Shown here one piece after another: positions 16,117 through 24,850 of a stretch of DNA of 64,000 nucleotides. The notes under the pieces were generated by a model. That model had not been told where the DNA came from and did not search any database. It worked only from the letters and a program-made list of their open reading frames with translations. The position numbers were made by a program, and so were the translations under genes. Origin of the DNA: Chlamydiales bacterium (GTDB lineage: Bacteria > Chlamydiota > Chlamydiia > Chlamydiales > JACKPQ01); contig JACKPP010000002.1 of the NCBI GenBank assembly GCA_024233455.1, positions 372,001 through 436,000 of the forward strand, given 5' to 3'. Position 1 is the stretch's first letter; each line of letters starts with the position of its first letter.

Positions 16117-19100
16117 CTAGCCATCCTTGGTTATGGCCATCGTAGCATCCTGGCCATTTAAGTCCCACTTAGTTCCCATCGTTTTTTGGAATTCTATATG
16201 CGTAATCAATGTCTCATTCGTGATGTAATCGTAATAGTGCTTAAAACAACGTTCTACCTGTTCTGTTGTTTCAATCGAGACGCGAATGCGATCGGTCACC
16301 TCGAAATTTTCGTTGCGCCGCATCGTATTGAGCTTGTTGACAATCTCTCTTGCCAGTCCCTCTTCTAACAGCTCTTCAGATAGCGTGGTATCCAAGGCAA
16401 CTGTAATACTACCCTGACTTGCCGCTATAAGATCATCTTTCACTTTACGCTCAACTTGGACATCATCAGACGACAGCAAAATGATTTGACCATCGACTGG
16501 GAGCTCTACATCCAGATTATTTTGCAACGCTTGCAACTGCTCAATCGACAAATTCTCGATTGCGGCCTTAACCAAAGGCATCAGCCCACCTACTTTCTTT
16601 CCTAAATTGCGGAAATTCGCTTTGGGCAGCAGCTCGACAAAATCCGTTTCATCCGTGTGAAATTGAAGCGTCTTAACATTCAGTTCATCGCAAATCAATT
16701 GCTGCTGGCCCTTCAAAGCCATCAAGGCCAGAGGATCACTAGAAACCAAATGCGCACACGGCAGAGGCTGTCTGGTTTTAATCTTATTCTCTTTGCGCAG
16801 AGCATGCCCCATACTCACCGCAATTTGAGCCATCTCCATTTCAAGCTCTAGCTCTGCCTCCTGCAAATCGCTATCGGCCTTGGGAAAATCGCACAAATGG
16901 ACCGACTCTGGATCACTCTCCCTTCTCAAGCTCTGGTAGATAGCATCTGATAAAAACGGAATAAAGGGCGCAGCGATCTTAGACAGGGCCACCAATACTG
17001 TATAAAGCGTTTGGAAAGCTGCCTGCCTATCAGGAGTATCCTCATCTGCCCAAAATCTTGGGCGACATCTGCGGATGTACCAATTTGTCAGCTGATCAAT
17101 AAACGCAGTAAACGGTGCTAACGCCTCCGAAAGCGTATAACGATCCATGGCATCTGAAACCTGCACACTCAACGATTGCAATCTAGATAAAATCCACCGA
17201 TCGATATCTTCTTTGGCATTTAGCTTACCTGGTTTCCACTCGTAAATATTGGCATAAGTTGCAAAAAAGACATAAGCATTCCAAAGTGGAATCAAAAACT
17301 GGCGCAGGACAAGTTCAACCCCTCTTTCTGAAAAACGCAAATCATCGGCATAGACCGCTGGACTATTTAGCAAAAACAACCTAACAGCATCTGCACCGTA
17401 TTTATGAATGACAATGCCCGGCTCTGGATAATTCTTGAGACGCTTTGACATCTTATTGCCATCCTCGGCCAAAATCATGCCATTGACAATACAATGCTTA
17501 AAAGCCGGCTTATCAAAAAGCGCTACCGACAAAACAGTCAAAGTATAAAACCAACCGCGCGTCTGATCCAAACCCTCGGCGATAAACTCAGCAGGTAACT
17601 GTGTTTGATCTTTCTCTCCATTTTGGGCATAGGGCATCGAGCCTGACTCAAACCAGCAATCGAAAACCTCGGGGATGCGTCTATAAACTTTGCCATCCTT
17701 TTCAAACGTAATCTCATCGATAAAATGGCGGTGTAAATCCTCTACCCGTTTGCCTGAGAGCTTTTCGAGCTCATAGGCGCTTTCAATGACGATACACTCC
17801 CCATCCTCGTTTCTCCAAATTGGAATTGGTGTGCCCCAAAACCGATTGCGCGAAACCGCCCAATCTCTAGCATTTTCCAGCCACTTTCCAAAGCGACCTT
17901 TCTGAATATGTTCCGGTACCCAGGTGATCTGCTCATTAGCTGCAATCAAGCGATCCTTAATTTTCTCTACCGCCACAAACCATGTGCTCACAGCTTTATA
18001 AAGAAGCGGCGTGTCTGAGCGCCAGCAAAAGGGGTAGCGGTGGCGGATCGTGGCTTGCTTAAAAATCTTACCTTCATTCTTCAGCTTGCGCATGATCTCT
18101 TTATCTGCATCCTTGACAAACTGACCGGCAAAAGGGCCCGCCTCGCTTGTAAAACGCCCATTTTGATCAACAGGACAAACCGGCTCGATTCCCTCACGTT
18201 TGCAAACATAAAAGTCAGTCTCACCAAAAGCTGGCGCTGCGTGCACCAACCCCGTACCGTCATCAGCTCCCACAAATTCATCCGCAACAACCTTAAAGGC
18301 ATTCTCACTGGCCTGCTCTAAAAACAAATCAAACGGAGGAAAATACTTGCGGCCCACAAGTTCAAAGCCCTTCATTTTTTTGACTACCTTAGGCTCATCC
18401 TTAAAATGAGCTGCCACGCGAGACGCCGCTAAAATAAGCTGCTCGCCCTCATGCTCCACTTGTACATAATCCAATTCTGGATGGACAATCACCGCCATAT
18501 TCGAAAGCAGTGTCCAAGGTGTTGTCGTCCATATCAAAAGATGCACACCAGGTTCATCTTCCAATGCGTACTTTACGGTCAAAGACGGATCATCTACATC
18601 GCGGTAATTGAGATTAGCCTCAAAATTCGACAACGGGGTCCCCAATTTGGCCGAAAAAGGCATCACCTTAAAGCCCTCATAGACCAAGTCCTTATCCCAA
18701 AGCTGCTTAAACACCCACCAGACCGACTCCATGAATTTGGAGTCCATCGTCCGATATGTATCATCAAAATCCAGAATGCGCCCCGTTCTTAAAACCGTCT
18801 CCTGCCATTCTGTGGAGTAGCGCATCACAATAGAGCGACACTCCTCATTAAAATTACCAATTCCAAAAGCCTCAATTGAGGGAGCTCCAGAGAGCTCTTT
18901 GGCCTTTTCAATCTCATTCTCTACCGGCAAACCGTGGCAATCCCATCCAAAACGGCGCGGAACATGCATCCCTTGCATCGAATGGTAGCGTAAAACTGTA
19001 TCCTTAATCGTACCGGCCAAAATATGGCCATAATGGGGCAGGCCTGTGGCAAATGGGGGCCCATCAAAAGTGACAAACGTCTCCTCATCTTTCCTTTGAT

Positions 19101-19191
19101 CGACAGACTTGCGGAAAATATCGGCTTCTTTCCAAAACTTTAGAATGCGCTCTTCGCGCTCAGTAAATGATTCCTTAGGCATTTCAAACAT
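16117..19191 (-). CDS. ileS: Isoleucyl-tRNA synthetase, eukaryote-like (type 2)
   Basis: The enzyme charges tRNA-Ile. The class I HIGH box is PHYGHIL (His53, His56), KMSKR is at residues 580-584, and the CP1 editing domain is recognisable by WTTTPWTL near residue 221. At 1024 residues, with the long C-terminal extension and no zinc-binding C-terminus, it belongs to the eukaryote-like, mupirocin-insensitive clade found in chlamydiae. It is followed without a gap by a small membrane protein gene. Confidence 0.96.
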   Translation of the reverse strand: MFEMPKESFTEREERILKFWKEADIFRKSVDQRKDEETFVTFDGPPFATGLPHYGHILAGTIKDTVLRYHSMQGMHVPRRFGWDCHGLPVENEIEKAKELSGAPSIEAFGIGNFNEECRSIVMRYSTEWQETVLRTGRILDFDDTYRTMDSKFMESVWWVFKQLWDKDLVYEGFKVMPFSAKLGTPLSNFEANLNYRDVDDPSLTVKYALEDEPGVHLLIWTTTPWTLLSNMAVIVHPELDYVQVEHEGEQLILAASRVAAHFKDEPKVVKKMKGFELVGRKYFPPFDLFLEQASENAFKVVADEFVGADDGTGLVHAAPAFGETDFYVCKREGIEPVCPVDQNGRFTSEAGPFAGQFVKDADKEIMRKLKNEGKIFKQATIRHRYPFCWRSDTPLLYKAVSTWFVAVEKIKDRLIAANEQITWVPEHIQKGRFGKWLENARDWAVSRNRFWGTPIPIWRNEDGECIVIESAYELEKLSGKRVEDLHRHFIDEITFEKDGKVYRRIPEVFDCWFESGSMPYAQNGEKDQTQLPAEFIAEGLDQTRGWFYTLTVLSVALFDKPAFKHCIVNGMILAEDGNKMSKRLKNYPEPGIVIHKYGADAVRLFLLNSPAVYADDLRFSERGVELVLRQFLIPLWNAYVFFATYANIYEWKPGKLNAKEDIDRWILSRLQSLSVQVSDAMDRYTLSEALAPFTAFIDQLTNWYIRRCRPRFWADEDTPDRQAAFQTLYTVLVALSKIAAPFIPFLSDAIYQSLRRESDPESVHLCDFPKADSDLQEAELELEMEMAQIAVSMGHALRKENKIKTRQPLPCAHLVSSDPLALMALKGQQQLICDELNVKTLQFHTDETDFVELLPKANFRNLGKKVGGLMPLVKAAIENLSIEQLQALQNNLDVELPVDGQIILLSSDDVQVERKVKDDLIAASQGSITVALDTTLSEELLEEGLAREIVNKLNTMRRNENFEVTDRIRVSIETTEQVERCFKHYYDYITNETLITHIEFQKTMGTKWDLNGQDATMAITKDG

Positions 19192-19229
19192 ATCTAGCTA
19201 GAATACAAAAATGGGACTCTTTTTGCCAG

Positions 19230-19934
19230 TTATAAAACTCTATTTAAAAAATCTTGAATACAGTTCCACGCTTGGCTTGCTGTCTCTGGATTGTAAGCGA
19301 CTCCTTTTTCAGGGCAATTGGCACTAGGCGTTGTAAACGCATGCATTGAGTTGGGATATACATGTGACTCACAGTCCACACCATAACCTTTAAGCTCCTG
19401 CTCAAAAGCGCAAAGCTCTCTTGGAGGAACCACTGGATCATCCTTTCCATGCAAAAGCAAAACTTTGGCTTTGATCGAAGTGTTCGACGCACCGCTTGGA
19501 CATTCAAAATGACCATAGACGCAAACAACCCCACGAAGTGTAGGGATATACCTGGCATAATCTAGGGCGCAGAGTCCACCAAATCCAAAACCTAAAACCA
19601 CAAGTTGATCTTCATCGACACTCAGCTCGGCACATGCCGCCTCATACCCCTTCATCAACCTTTTTTTCAAAAGATTTCGATCTGCTAAAAATGGCTGCTT
19701 TAGCTGCAAATTCTCTTCAGCTGAAGTGCCCAAAACATTCTTTCCATACACATCGATAGCAAAAGCTGTGTAGCCCAAACTCGCAATCAGATCTGCCTTT
19801 TCACAAATGTAGGCATCTCTACCCGCCCAAGCATGACACAAAAGAACCGTTTTTTGCTTTTGCTCTGAAGAATAAGCTAGATAGCCCTCCAGCTCCACGC
19901 TTCCATCTTGATAATCTACCAGCCGTTTAAACAC
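19230..19934 (-). CDS. Dienelactone hydrolase-family protein lacking the nucleophile
   Basis: The 234-residue protein has the alpha/beta hydrolase layout of dienelactone hydrolases: CHAWAG (oxyanion region), the nucleophile elbow, HGKDDPVVPP (acid region) and SMHAFTTP (His). At the elbow, where the family has G-x-C-x-G-G, this reads LGFGFGG, so Gly replaces the catalytic Cys or Ser; I checked this on the DNA. A Cys two residues later (GGLCAL) is misplaced for catalysis. It is either an inactive homologue or uses another mechanism. It lies upstream of ileS on the same strand, 38 bases away. Confidence 0.85.
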   Translation of the reverse strand: MFKRLVDYQDGSVELEGYLAYSSEQKQKTVLLCHAWAGRDAYICEKADLIASLGYTAFAIDVYGKNVLGTSAEENLQLKQPFLADRNLLKKRLMKGYEAACAELSVDEDQLVVLGFGFGGLCALDYARYIPTLRGVVCVYGHFECPSGASNTSIKAKVLLLHGKDDPVVPPRELCAFEQELKGYGVDCESHVYPNSMHAFTTPSANCPEKGVAYNPETASQAWNCIQDFLNRVL

Positions 19935-20097
19935 ATGCTTACCATCGCATATTTTTCATTAATTGGCTTGCAAAATTACCTCTCACAGGGCTAAACTGGT
20001 CCTGCACAACGTAAGTGACTGGTTATCAAAGGGGTTTTTTTTCTTAACCCTTTGATTATCAATTGTCCGTAAACGTGCAAAAAAAGCCTGAATATGG

Positions 20098-20103
20098 TAT
20101 AAT
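20098..20103 (+). promoter_or_regulatory. ssrA promoter -10 box
   Basis: TATAAT lies 7 bases before the first base of tmRNA, a correct -10 position. The -35 region is weak (gtgcaa at 20075-20080). An inverted repeat with TCAAAGGG arms lies upstream at about 20025-20058. Confidence 0.7.
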
Positions 20104-20110
20104 CATACTT

Positions 20111-20510
20111 GGGGGTGCATTGGTTTCGACTTGGGAGCTAAGCACTAGTGGCATGCAGAGGATATCGGTTGGCCTCTTTAAAAATCCGGTAAAACGATAA
20201 ATGCTAAAGAAAGCAAAGTAGTTTCTCTCTACGGTAACGTTGATGAGCGACGAGTGGCTGCTTAAGACCTAACCGTTTTAAGTGCCCGATCACCTAAAAT
20301 TGGACCGAGGATTTTAGACTGATCGTTATATATCTTGGTGTGAGTGTTTGAAGCTGTTCTTTTATCAGGCATTTCGAGATTTTAAAGAACAGGTTGACCT
20401 CTAGTGGGGCGTCTTACGGCAGGGTCAATCTTTAAAAGTATAAGACGATAAGCATGTAGTCACTGATGTGGCGTTTTCTGAGGACGAGAGTTCGATTCTC
20501 TCCACCTCCA
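20111..20510 (+). ncRNA. ssrA: tmRNA (SsrA)
   Basis: tmRNA rescues stalled ribosomes and tags the nascent peptide for proteolysis. The 5' end GGGGGTG (20111-20117) pairs with CACCTCC (20503-20509), followed by discriminator A at 20510; CCA is not encoded. The T arm is GAGAG, loop TTCGATT, CTCTC. The resume frame starts at GCT 20203 and stops at TAA 20263-20265. It encodes a 20-residue tag that begins AKESKVVS and ends DERRVAA, with the usual small hydrophobic C-terminus read by ClpXP. One-piece form. Its 3' end is duplicated at 25330 and 26427 (see findings). Confidence 0.95.
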
Positions 20511-20519
20511 TTCAATATT

Positions 20520-20549
20520 AAGGCTTCAGTTCTAGGGCTGAAGCCTTTT
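20520..20549 (+). terminator. ssrA terminator 1
   Basis: A 10-bp perfect stem (AAGGCTTCAG/CTGAAGCCTT) with an 8-base loop and T residues at the end of its right arm lies 9 bases after tmRNA. Confidence 0.8.
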
Positions 20550-20552
20550 AAG

Positions 20553-20577
20553 GCCTCAGTTTCGTGACTGAGGACTT
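20553..20577 (+). terminator. ssrA terminator 2
   Basis: A second hairpin (CCTCAGT/ACTGAGG) follows at once and runs into acttttgttt, making a tandem terminator. A hybrid of this and the first hairpin reappears at 26461. Confidence 0.65.
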
Positions 20578-20770
20578 TTGTTTCCAGGCACATATACGCA
20601 AATATTCCGATTGACCAATTCGACTAGGCAAAGTTAAGTTATGCACTAGAATGGGAAAACCTAGCATAAAACTACGCTTGGATTTTGAGGTTTTTATGCT
20701 ATACTTCTCACTAGGGAAAAGGTTTAACTAATCTGTTTTTTTTATACTCGATAGGAGGTTTTGAATATCT

Positions 20771-21436
20771 ATGGGACAATATGATAATATATGGAAAAGT
20801 GAAACTGTAGATACACATTTCAAAGCCGACATCCCCCAAAAAATGTTAAACCTGTTTGAACAAGAAAATACCCAAACTATCCTTGACCTCGGCTCTGGAG
20901 ATGGAACCATTGCTTTAGATTTGGCCAACCAAGGAAAGACCGTGTATGCATTAGAAATTTCCCATGAGGGCATCGAAAGGACAAAAGCGCTTGCACAAAA
21001 AGCTCAATTATCAGTTCATACTTGTGAACAAGATATGTACCAACCATTGCCGTTTAAAAATAGGGCATTAGATGCAGTCATTGCATTCCAGTCTTTGAAT
21101 CACAACACATTATTGGAGATAGAGAAGCTTTTTGTGGAGATCACAAGGGTCCTGAAACACGGGGGCTTGTTTATCGTGAAAGTAGCAAATTTCAACTCAT
21201 TTAATCTCAAAGATCTTGGAAACGGCATATACCAAGACTCTCATGGCGGCATTTCCTGTAGCCTAAAATTTATAGACAAGCAGACCTATGTACCTCAGGA
21301 CGGTCCTGAAAAGGGATTAATACATTACGCTTTTCTCCCAGAGCAATTAACAGAGAAAATGGAAGCATTGGGATATACTAAAATTTATATTGAAATACTG
21401 CAATGGCATATCCTAGCAATGTTCAAAAAGAATTAA
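20771..21436 (+). CDS. Class I SAM-dependent methyltransferase
   Basis: Motif I is ILDLGSGDG near residue 38, with the acidic residue of motif II in YALEIS, motif III-like ALDAVIAFQSLNH near 98 and VLKHGGLFIVKV near 128. The 221-residue size fits a small-molecule methyltransferase of the UbiE/Tam type. Substrate is unknown. An in-frame TGA lies just upstream, which fixes the ATG; AGGAGG is present but 12 bases away. It is the first gene inside the ssrA-bounded island. Confidence 0.88.
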   Translation: MGQYDNIWKSETVDTHFKADIPQKMLNLFEQENTQTILDLGSGDGTIALDLANQGKTVYALEISHEGIERTKALAQKAQLSVHTCEQDMYQPLPFKNRALDAVIAFQSLNHNTLLEIEKLFVEITRVLKHGGLFIVKVANFNSFNLKDLGNGIYQDSHGGISCSLKFIDKQTYVPQDGPEKGLIHYAFLPEQLTEKMEALGYTKIYIEILQWHILAMFKKN

Positions 21437-21576
21437 TCTAATTGCAATCAACCAAATTGGCATGGCCTGATCCACCTAGATCCCAGAATCAAATCCCATT
21501 AAGCTAAGAGCAATTTTAAACGTAGAACTAAGGGGTCACGCATTCATTTATGAGGAAACCTATCTCAAGCACTTTT

Positions 21577-21840
21577 TCATATGTTATGTCCCCAAGGGGT
21601 ATTGAAAACAGGCAGAGCTGGAGCTAACTTTGGCAGCCACTTATGTTCCTTTTCCACCTGCAATTCATAGCCTGCCGCGCTCGGCAAACGAACGGACATT
21701 TCCTTTTCCAAATGAAAAGTTCGATTATCCCATCCACTCATTGCTACAGGTTCAATAGGCAAATCTTGCCAATCTGGAAATTGAGAGGCAATCAAACGGC
21801 GCACTAAAGAGATGTCTATTATTAGAGATCCTTGTTTCAT
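21577..21840 (-). pseudogene. Truncated aminoglycoside phosphotransferase-family gene
   Basis: The 87 residues match only the N-terminal lobe of the APH/choline-kinase-like family: SGWDNRTFHLEKEMSVRLPS (nucleotide-binding strands) and LQVEKEHKWLPKLAP. A full protein is about 300 residues with the HGD catalytic loop, which is missing. The frame ends shortly after, at GHNI-stop. Downstream sequence shows no continuation in any frame. The IS605 element begins about 20 bases upstream of its start. Confidence 0.75.
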
Positions 21841-21865
21841 TTTTCTATATCCGCTTTATCACTAA

Positions 21866-21909
21866 AGCGCCGAAAACCCGGCCATTTATGGCCGGTATAA
21901 ACGGCGCTC
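21866..21909. repeat. IS605 left-end bulged palindrome
   Basis: Outer stem AGCGCCG/CGGCGCT, an asymmetric internal loop (aaaac / tataaa), inner stem CCGGCCA/TGGCCGG and loop TTTA. This is the usual shape recognised by IS200-type TnpA. Confidence 0.75.
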
Positions 21910-21914
21910 GCGAA

Positions 21915-22301
21915 TTAGTTATGTGGTAGGTGCTGTTTTTCAATATATTGTCTAATGGCATCAATACTGGCTCCGCCACAACTTCCGGCAAAATAACTAG
22001 GGGACCAAAAGCTTTTGCCAAAGAGAGCTCTTGTTACTGATGGGTAGTTGTTTTTTCGAATGAGTCGTGAAGAGACATCTTTAAGAGAATTGACAAGGAG
22101 ATGGACGTGATCAACCTCGCCATTAAATTCGCTTAACGTAGATTGAAAGTCCGAGCAGACACTGTGAAATATTTTCTCTAATTCCTTCAAAATTTCTTTT
22201 GTAAAAACTCTCTTTCTGTATTTGGTAACAAAGACCAAATGGGTATGAAGGAGAAAAACACAAGTTCGTCCTCTTCTTATGTTGACATCTTCATAGACCA
22301 A
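21915..22301 (-). CDS. tnpA: IS200-type transposase TnpA
   Basis: A Y1 HUH single-strand transposase. The HUH motif is VDHVHLLV and the catalytic Tyr is in AIRQYIEKQ near the C-terminus; FWSPSYFAGSCGG is the highly conserved family signature. The first possible ATG (22376) would add 25 unrelated residues and run into tnpB. The in-frame TTG at 22301 gives VYEDVNIRRGRTCVFLLHTH, the normal family start, and about 128 residues. It appears intact. Confidence 0.88.
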   Translation of the reverse strand: MVYEDVNIRRGRTCVFLLHTHLVFVTKYRKRVFTKEILKELEKIFHSVCSDFQSTLSEFNGEVDHVHLLVNSLKDVSSRLIRKNNYPSVTRALFGKSFWSPSYFAGSCGGASIDAIRQYIEKQHLPHN

Positions 22302-22316
22302 ATTTAAAATATAATC

Positions 22317-23456
22317 ATGATAATACGCAAAGCGTTTCGCTAAAGGATAAAGCCGACAAAAGAGCAAAAGCAACAACTCGCTCGCTTTGCAGGGTCATGC
22401 CGTTTTGTCTACAACCGAGGGCTTGCAAAACGAAAAGAGCTCTACGAAAATGCGGGGAAATCCATTAGCTACTATGAGCAAAATATCGAACTTACCCAAC
22501 TCAAAAAACAAGAAGCTACCTGCTGGCTAAAAGATATGCACTCGCAAATTCTGCAGCAATCACTCCAAGATCTAGACAAGGGATTTAAACGGTTTTTTAG
22601 GGAAAAAGACGGCGGCTACCCCAGATTCAAGTGCAAGGGGATAAGAGATAGCTTTAGGTATCCTCAAGGCGTTAAAATCGATAATAATAAAGCCTATTTA
22701 CCAAAAATTGGTTGGGTCACATTCATCAAATCCAGAGAAATCGAAGGAGATCTCAAGCAAACCACTATAGCAAGAGAAGGTGAGCACTGGTACATCAGCT
22801 TTTCTTGTTTGATCGAAATCCCCGATCCTATACCAGTCCCTATCAAAGAAGACAATGCGATCGGGATCGACGTTGGGATCAAAACCTACGCCACATGCGC
22901 TATTGGGAAAGAGCATGAACTAGTCTCCATCGAGTCACCAAAATTCTACCATAAGCTTTTGCCGCGGCTGCAGGTACTACAAAAGCGATTATCTAAAAAG
23001 CAAAAGGGCAGCAACAACTGGAGGAAAGCTAAACAACAGCTTGCAAAACTGCATGCTAAAATCAAACATGCCAGAGAAAACTTTGCGCATCAGCTATCGA
23101 CGTGGATCGTTAAAAATCACGACGTCATCTGTGTCGAAACACTGAAGATCAAAGCCCTATTGCAAGCAAAGCAACACAAACTAGCTCGGTCCATCAGCGA
23201 TGCCGGATGGAGGCAGTTTTTGACCTATCTAAAATACAAAGCTCAGGAGCTAGGAAAGCACTTTGTCGAAGCGGGAGAATACTTTCCAAGTACTCAAATC
23301 TGCTCATCGTGTGGAAACCGGCGTGAAATGAGCTTGCAAATGAGAAGATATAAATGCAAAAATTGTGGGCTAGACATAGATCGAGACTACAATAGCAGTA
23401 TAGCAATCAAGGCCGCGGGAATATCGGTCTTAAAAGCTTGTGGAGCGGCCCGTTAG
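22317..23456 (+). pseudogene. tnpB: TnpB RNA-guided nuclease gene with N-terminal stop codon
   Basis: The protein carries the TnpB RuvC residues: IGIDVGIKTYAT (Asp), VCVETLKIKAL (Glu) and DIDRDYNSSIA (Asp), plus the zinc finger CSSCGNRREM...YKCKNCG. The natural start is the ATG at 22317 (MIIRKAFR), but codon 9 is TAA (22341-22343) where the family has an aromatic residue, followed at once by RIKPTKEQKQQLARFAGSC in the same frame. The next ATG, at 22536, would lose about 73 residues of the N-terminal wedge domain. TnpB is therefore probably inactive unless the stop is read through. Confidence 0.85.
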
Positions 23457-23471
23457 GGAGCGATGAAGCAA

Positions 23472-23503
23472 GAATCTCTTTCCTTTAGGAAAAGAGAGGT
23501 TCA
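23472..23503. other. IS605 right-end hairpin / likely omega-RNA 3' end
   Basis: TCTCTTTCC, loop TTTA, GGAAAAGAGA with one bulged A, directly after tnpB. In this family the transcript over the tnpB end and right end forms the omega-RNA, and the bases just beyond serve as guide. Here those bases would be ctttcttgattaactt, the end of marR. Confidence 0.6.
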
Positions 23504-23961
23504 ACTTTCTTGATTAACTTGTGAAAAACACCAATCATATATTCCAGCTCTTCTTCTGTAAGCTCTTGAAAAAACGCATCATCTTTTGTTTCAACGATAG
23601 GCATCGCTCTTTTGAGGATATCAGAACCATTCTTTGTCAAAATGGGATTTTTTGCTCTTCCATCAGAAGATTTCTCGCGTATGATGAATTCTTTTTTCTC
23701 AAGACCTCTGATAATTTGAGAAACAGTGTTTGGGTCAAGTCCTGCCATTTTTCCGATAGCAGCTTGAGTAACTCTGTCTCCTTGTCTAGTCAACCATCCT
23801 AAGGTAGCCAGAATGACAAATTGTGGATGCGTGAGACCGATTGATCGGAGTACGTGTTCGATTGATCCACGCCACGCTGTACTAACATGCCACAAGAGAA
23901 ATCCCGGACTTCGACCTGGAGTATCGAATGCACTAATCTCATTAAAATTTACATCACTCAT
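23485..23961 (-). CDS. MarR-family transcriptional regulator
   Basis: The 158-residue protein has the MarR winged helix: HPQFVILATLGWL, QAAIGKMAGLDPNTVSQIIRGLEKKEFI (recognition helix) and REKSSDGRAKNPILT (wing). MarR dimers usually repress their own operon and release DNA on ligand binding. It is last in a three-gene operon after VOC and EVE genes and overlaps the EVE gene by 8 bases. Its last codons and stop (VEPLFS) come from the right end of the adjacent IS605 element, so the original C-terminus may have been replaced. Palindromes in the operon promoter are likely operators. Confidence 0.9.
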   Translation of the reverse strand: MSDVNFNEISAFDTPGRSPGFLLWHVSTAWRGSIEHVLRSIGLTHPQFVILATLGWLTRQGDRVTQAAIGKMAGLDPNTVSQIIRGLEKKEFIIREKSSDGRAKNPILTKNGSDILKRAMPIVETKDDAFFQELTEEELEYMIGVFHKLIKKVEPLFS

Positions 23962-24376
23962 GAGCTCCCATTTCCTTTGCGATAACCTGAAAGTCTTCTT
24001 TTGGAATTTCGAAACATCCCCTTCTAAAAGGAAATCCCCATTTTTTCTTATCCTTTATAAATGATAATCTCCCTAATAGTTGCCTAATAGGAACCTCAAT
24101 TGCGTTGACAAAGGCAACATCTCGTCTGAAAGGAGTGAACTTTTCACTCATACCAAAAAGATAGGCATCATTATTTTTAATTGTTCCGATAGCCGTAAAG
24201 GATTGACAAGGTTCCTTTTGCCCAAATTCGATCGTTGGAGAATAGTAGATTATCCAATCTCCTCCTTTCATTCGGTTAAGAGGACCGGCTTTACCATGAC
24301 AGACTTGGGCAAATCCACCTTTTACCCCTCTTTGCACATGCTCCCTAGACGCAACCCCTATCCAATACTTTATCAT
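23954..24376 (-). CDS. EVE-domain protein
   Basis: The 140-residue protein is a single EVE (PUA-like) domain: KYWIGVASREHVQ at the start, GKAGPLNRMKGGDWIIYYSP, and FRRDVAFVNAIEVPIRQLL in the middle. EVE domains bind modified bases in nucleic acids and occur in many defence and modification contexts. It lies between the VOC and MarR genes with overlaps at both ends, so the three are translated together. Confidence 0.85.
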   Translation of the reverse strand: MIKYWIGVASREHVQRGVKGGFAQVCHGKAGPLNRMKGGDWIIYYSPTIEFGQKEPCQSFTAIGTIKNNDAYLFGMSEKFTPFRRDVAFVNAIEVPIRQLLGRLSFIKDKKKWGFPFRRGCFEIPKEDFQVIAKEMGAHE

Positions 24377-24747
24377 TATTTTTCCTCATGAAGTTTATAT
24401 ACTCTAATTCTATGCCCATCGGGATCAAGAATAACAAAAGTACGCCCGAAATCCATATCAGTCGGTTTTTGAGCAACAGTCACATGCTTTTCTCCCAACT
24501 GCTCATAAAGTGCATCCACACTTTCTGTAGGGAAACAAATCTCTAAAGCTCCAGCAGGGGCATCTACACGAGGTTCAGCTGTATACTTTGACCACAACCC
24601 AAGCATGACACCATTTTTCAAAGCAAACATGACAAAAGTTGGGGATTCTTCAACCGGTTTCCAGCCAAAGATTTCTTGATAAAAGTGACTGCTCTTCTGT
24701 GGATTCTTCACAAACAACAGTGTAAATCCTAATGTAGGGTTTAACAT
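24376..24747 (-). CDS. VOC-family (PhnB/glyoxalase-like) protein
   Basis: The 123-residue VOC unit shows LGFTLLFVKNPQKSSHFYQEIFGW at the start and FVILDPDGHRIRVYKL at the end. The first metal-ligand position appears to be Thr rather than His, so it may be a binding protein rather than an enzyme. It is the first gene of the VOC-EVE-MarR operon; gaggag precedes the ATG and the stop overlaps the EVE start. Confidence 0.88.
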   Translation of the reverse strand: MLNPTLGFTLLFVKNPQKSSHFYQEIFGWKPVEESPTFVMFALKNGVMLGLWSKYTAEPRVDAPAGALEICFPTESVDALYEQLGEKHVTVAQKPTDMDFGRTFVILDPDGHRIRVYKLHEEK

Positions 24748-24782
24748 AAACTCTCCTCGGTCATGGGTTCAACTTACCCGAT

Positions 24783-24812
24783 ATTATACGTATACGTACT
24801 AGTTCATGTCAA
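24783..24812 (-). promoter_or_regulatory. Promoter of the VOC-EVE-MarR operon with overlapping palindrome
   Basis: On the minus strand TTGACA (24812-24807), 18 bases and TATAAT (24788-24783) form a near-perfect sigma-70 type promoter. The 12-bp perfect palindrome TACGTATACGTA (24787-24798) overlaps the -10 box, where a MarR dimer would block polymerase. Confidence 0.75.
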
Positions 24813-24850
24813 TCCTAACAAGATTTTCAGTTTTTGGAAACCCTATTGAT

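Larger units (their letters stand above)
21860..23505. mobile_element. IS200/IS605-family insertion sequence (IS605 type)
   Basis: It has divergent tnpA (minus) and tnpB (plus), a bulged subterminal hairpin just beyond the tnpA stop (21866-21909) and a right-end hairpin after tnpB (23472-23503) ending near gaggttcaa. There are no terminal inverted repeats or target duplication, as expected for this single-strand, Y1-transposase family. The exact ends are estimates to within about 10 bases. The right end lies inside the 3' end of the marR gene. Confidence 0.85.

Noticed and set aside
20025..20058. Terminator upstream of ssrA
   Set aside because: The inverted repeat TCAAAGGG...CCCTTTGA has its T run in the loop, not after the stem, so it is not a usual rho-independent terminator on either strand.
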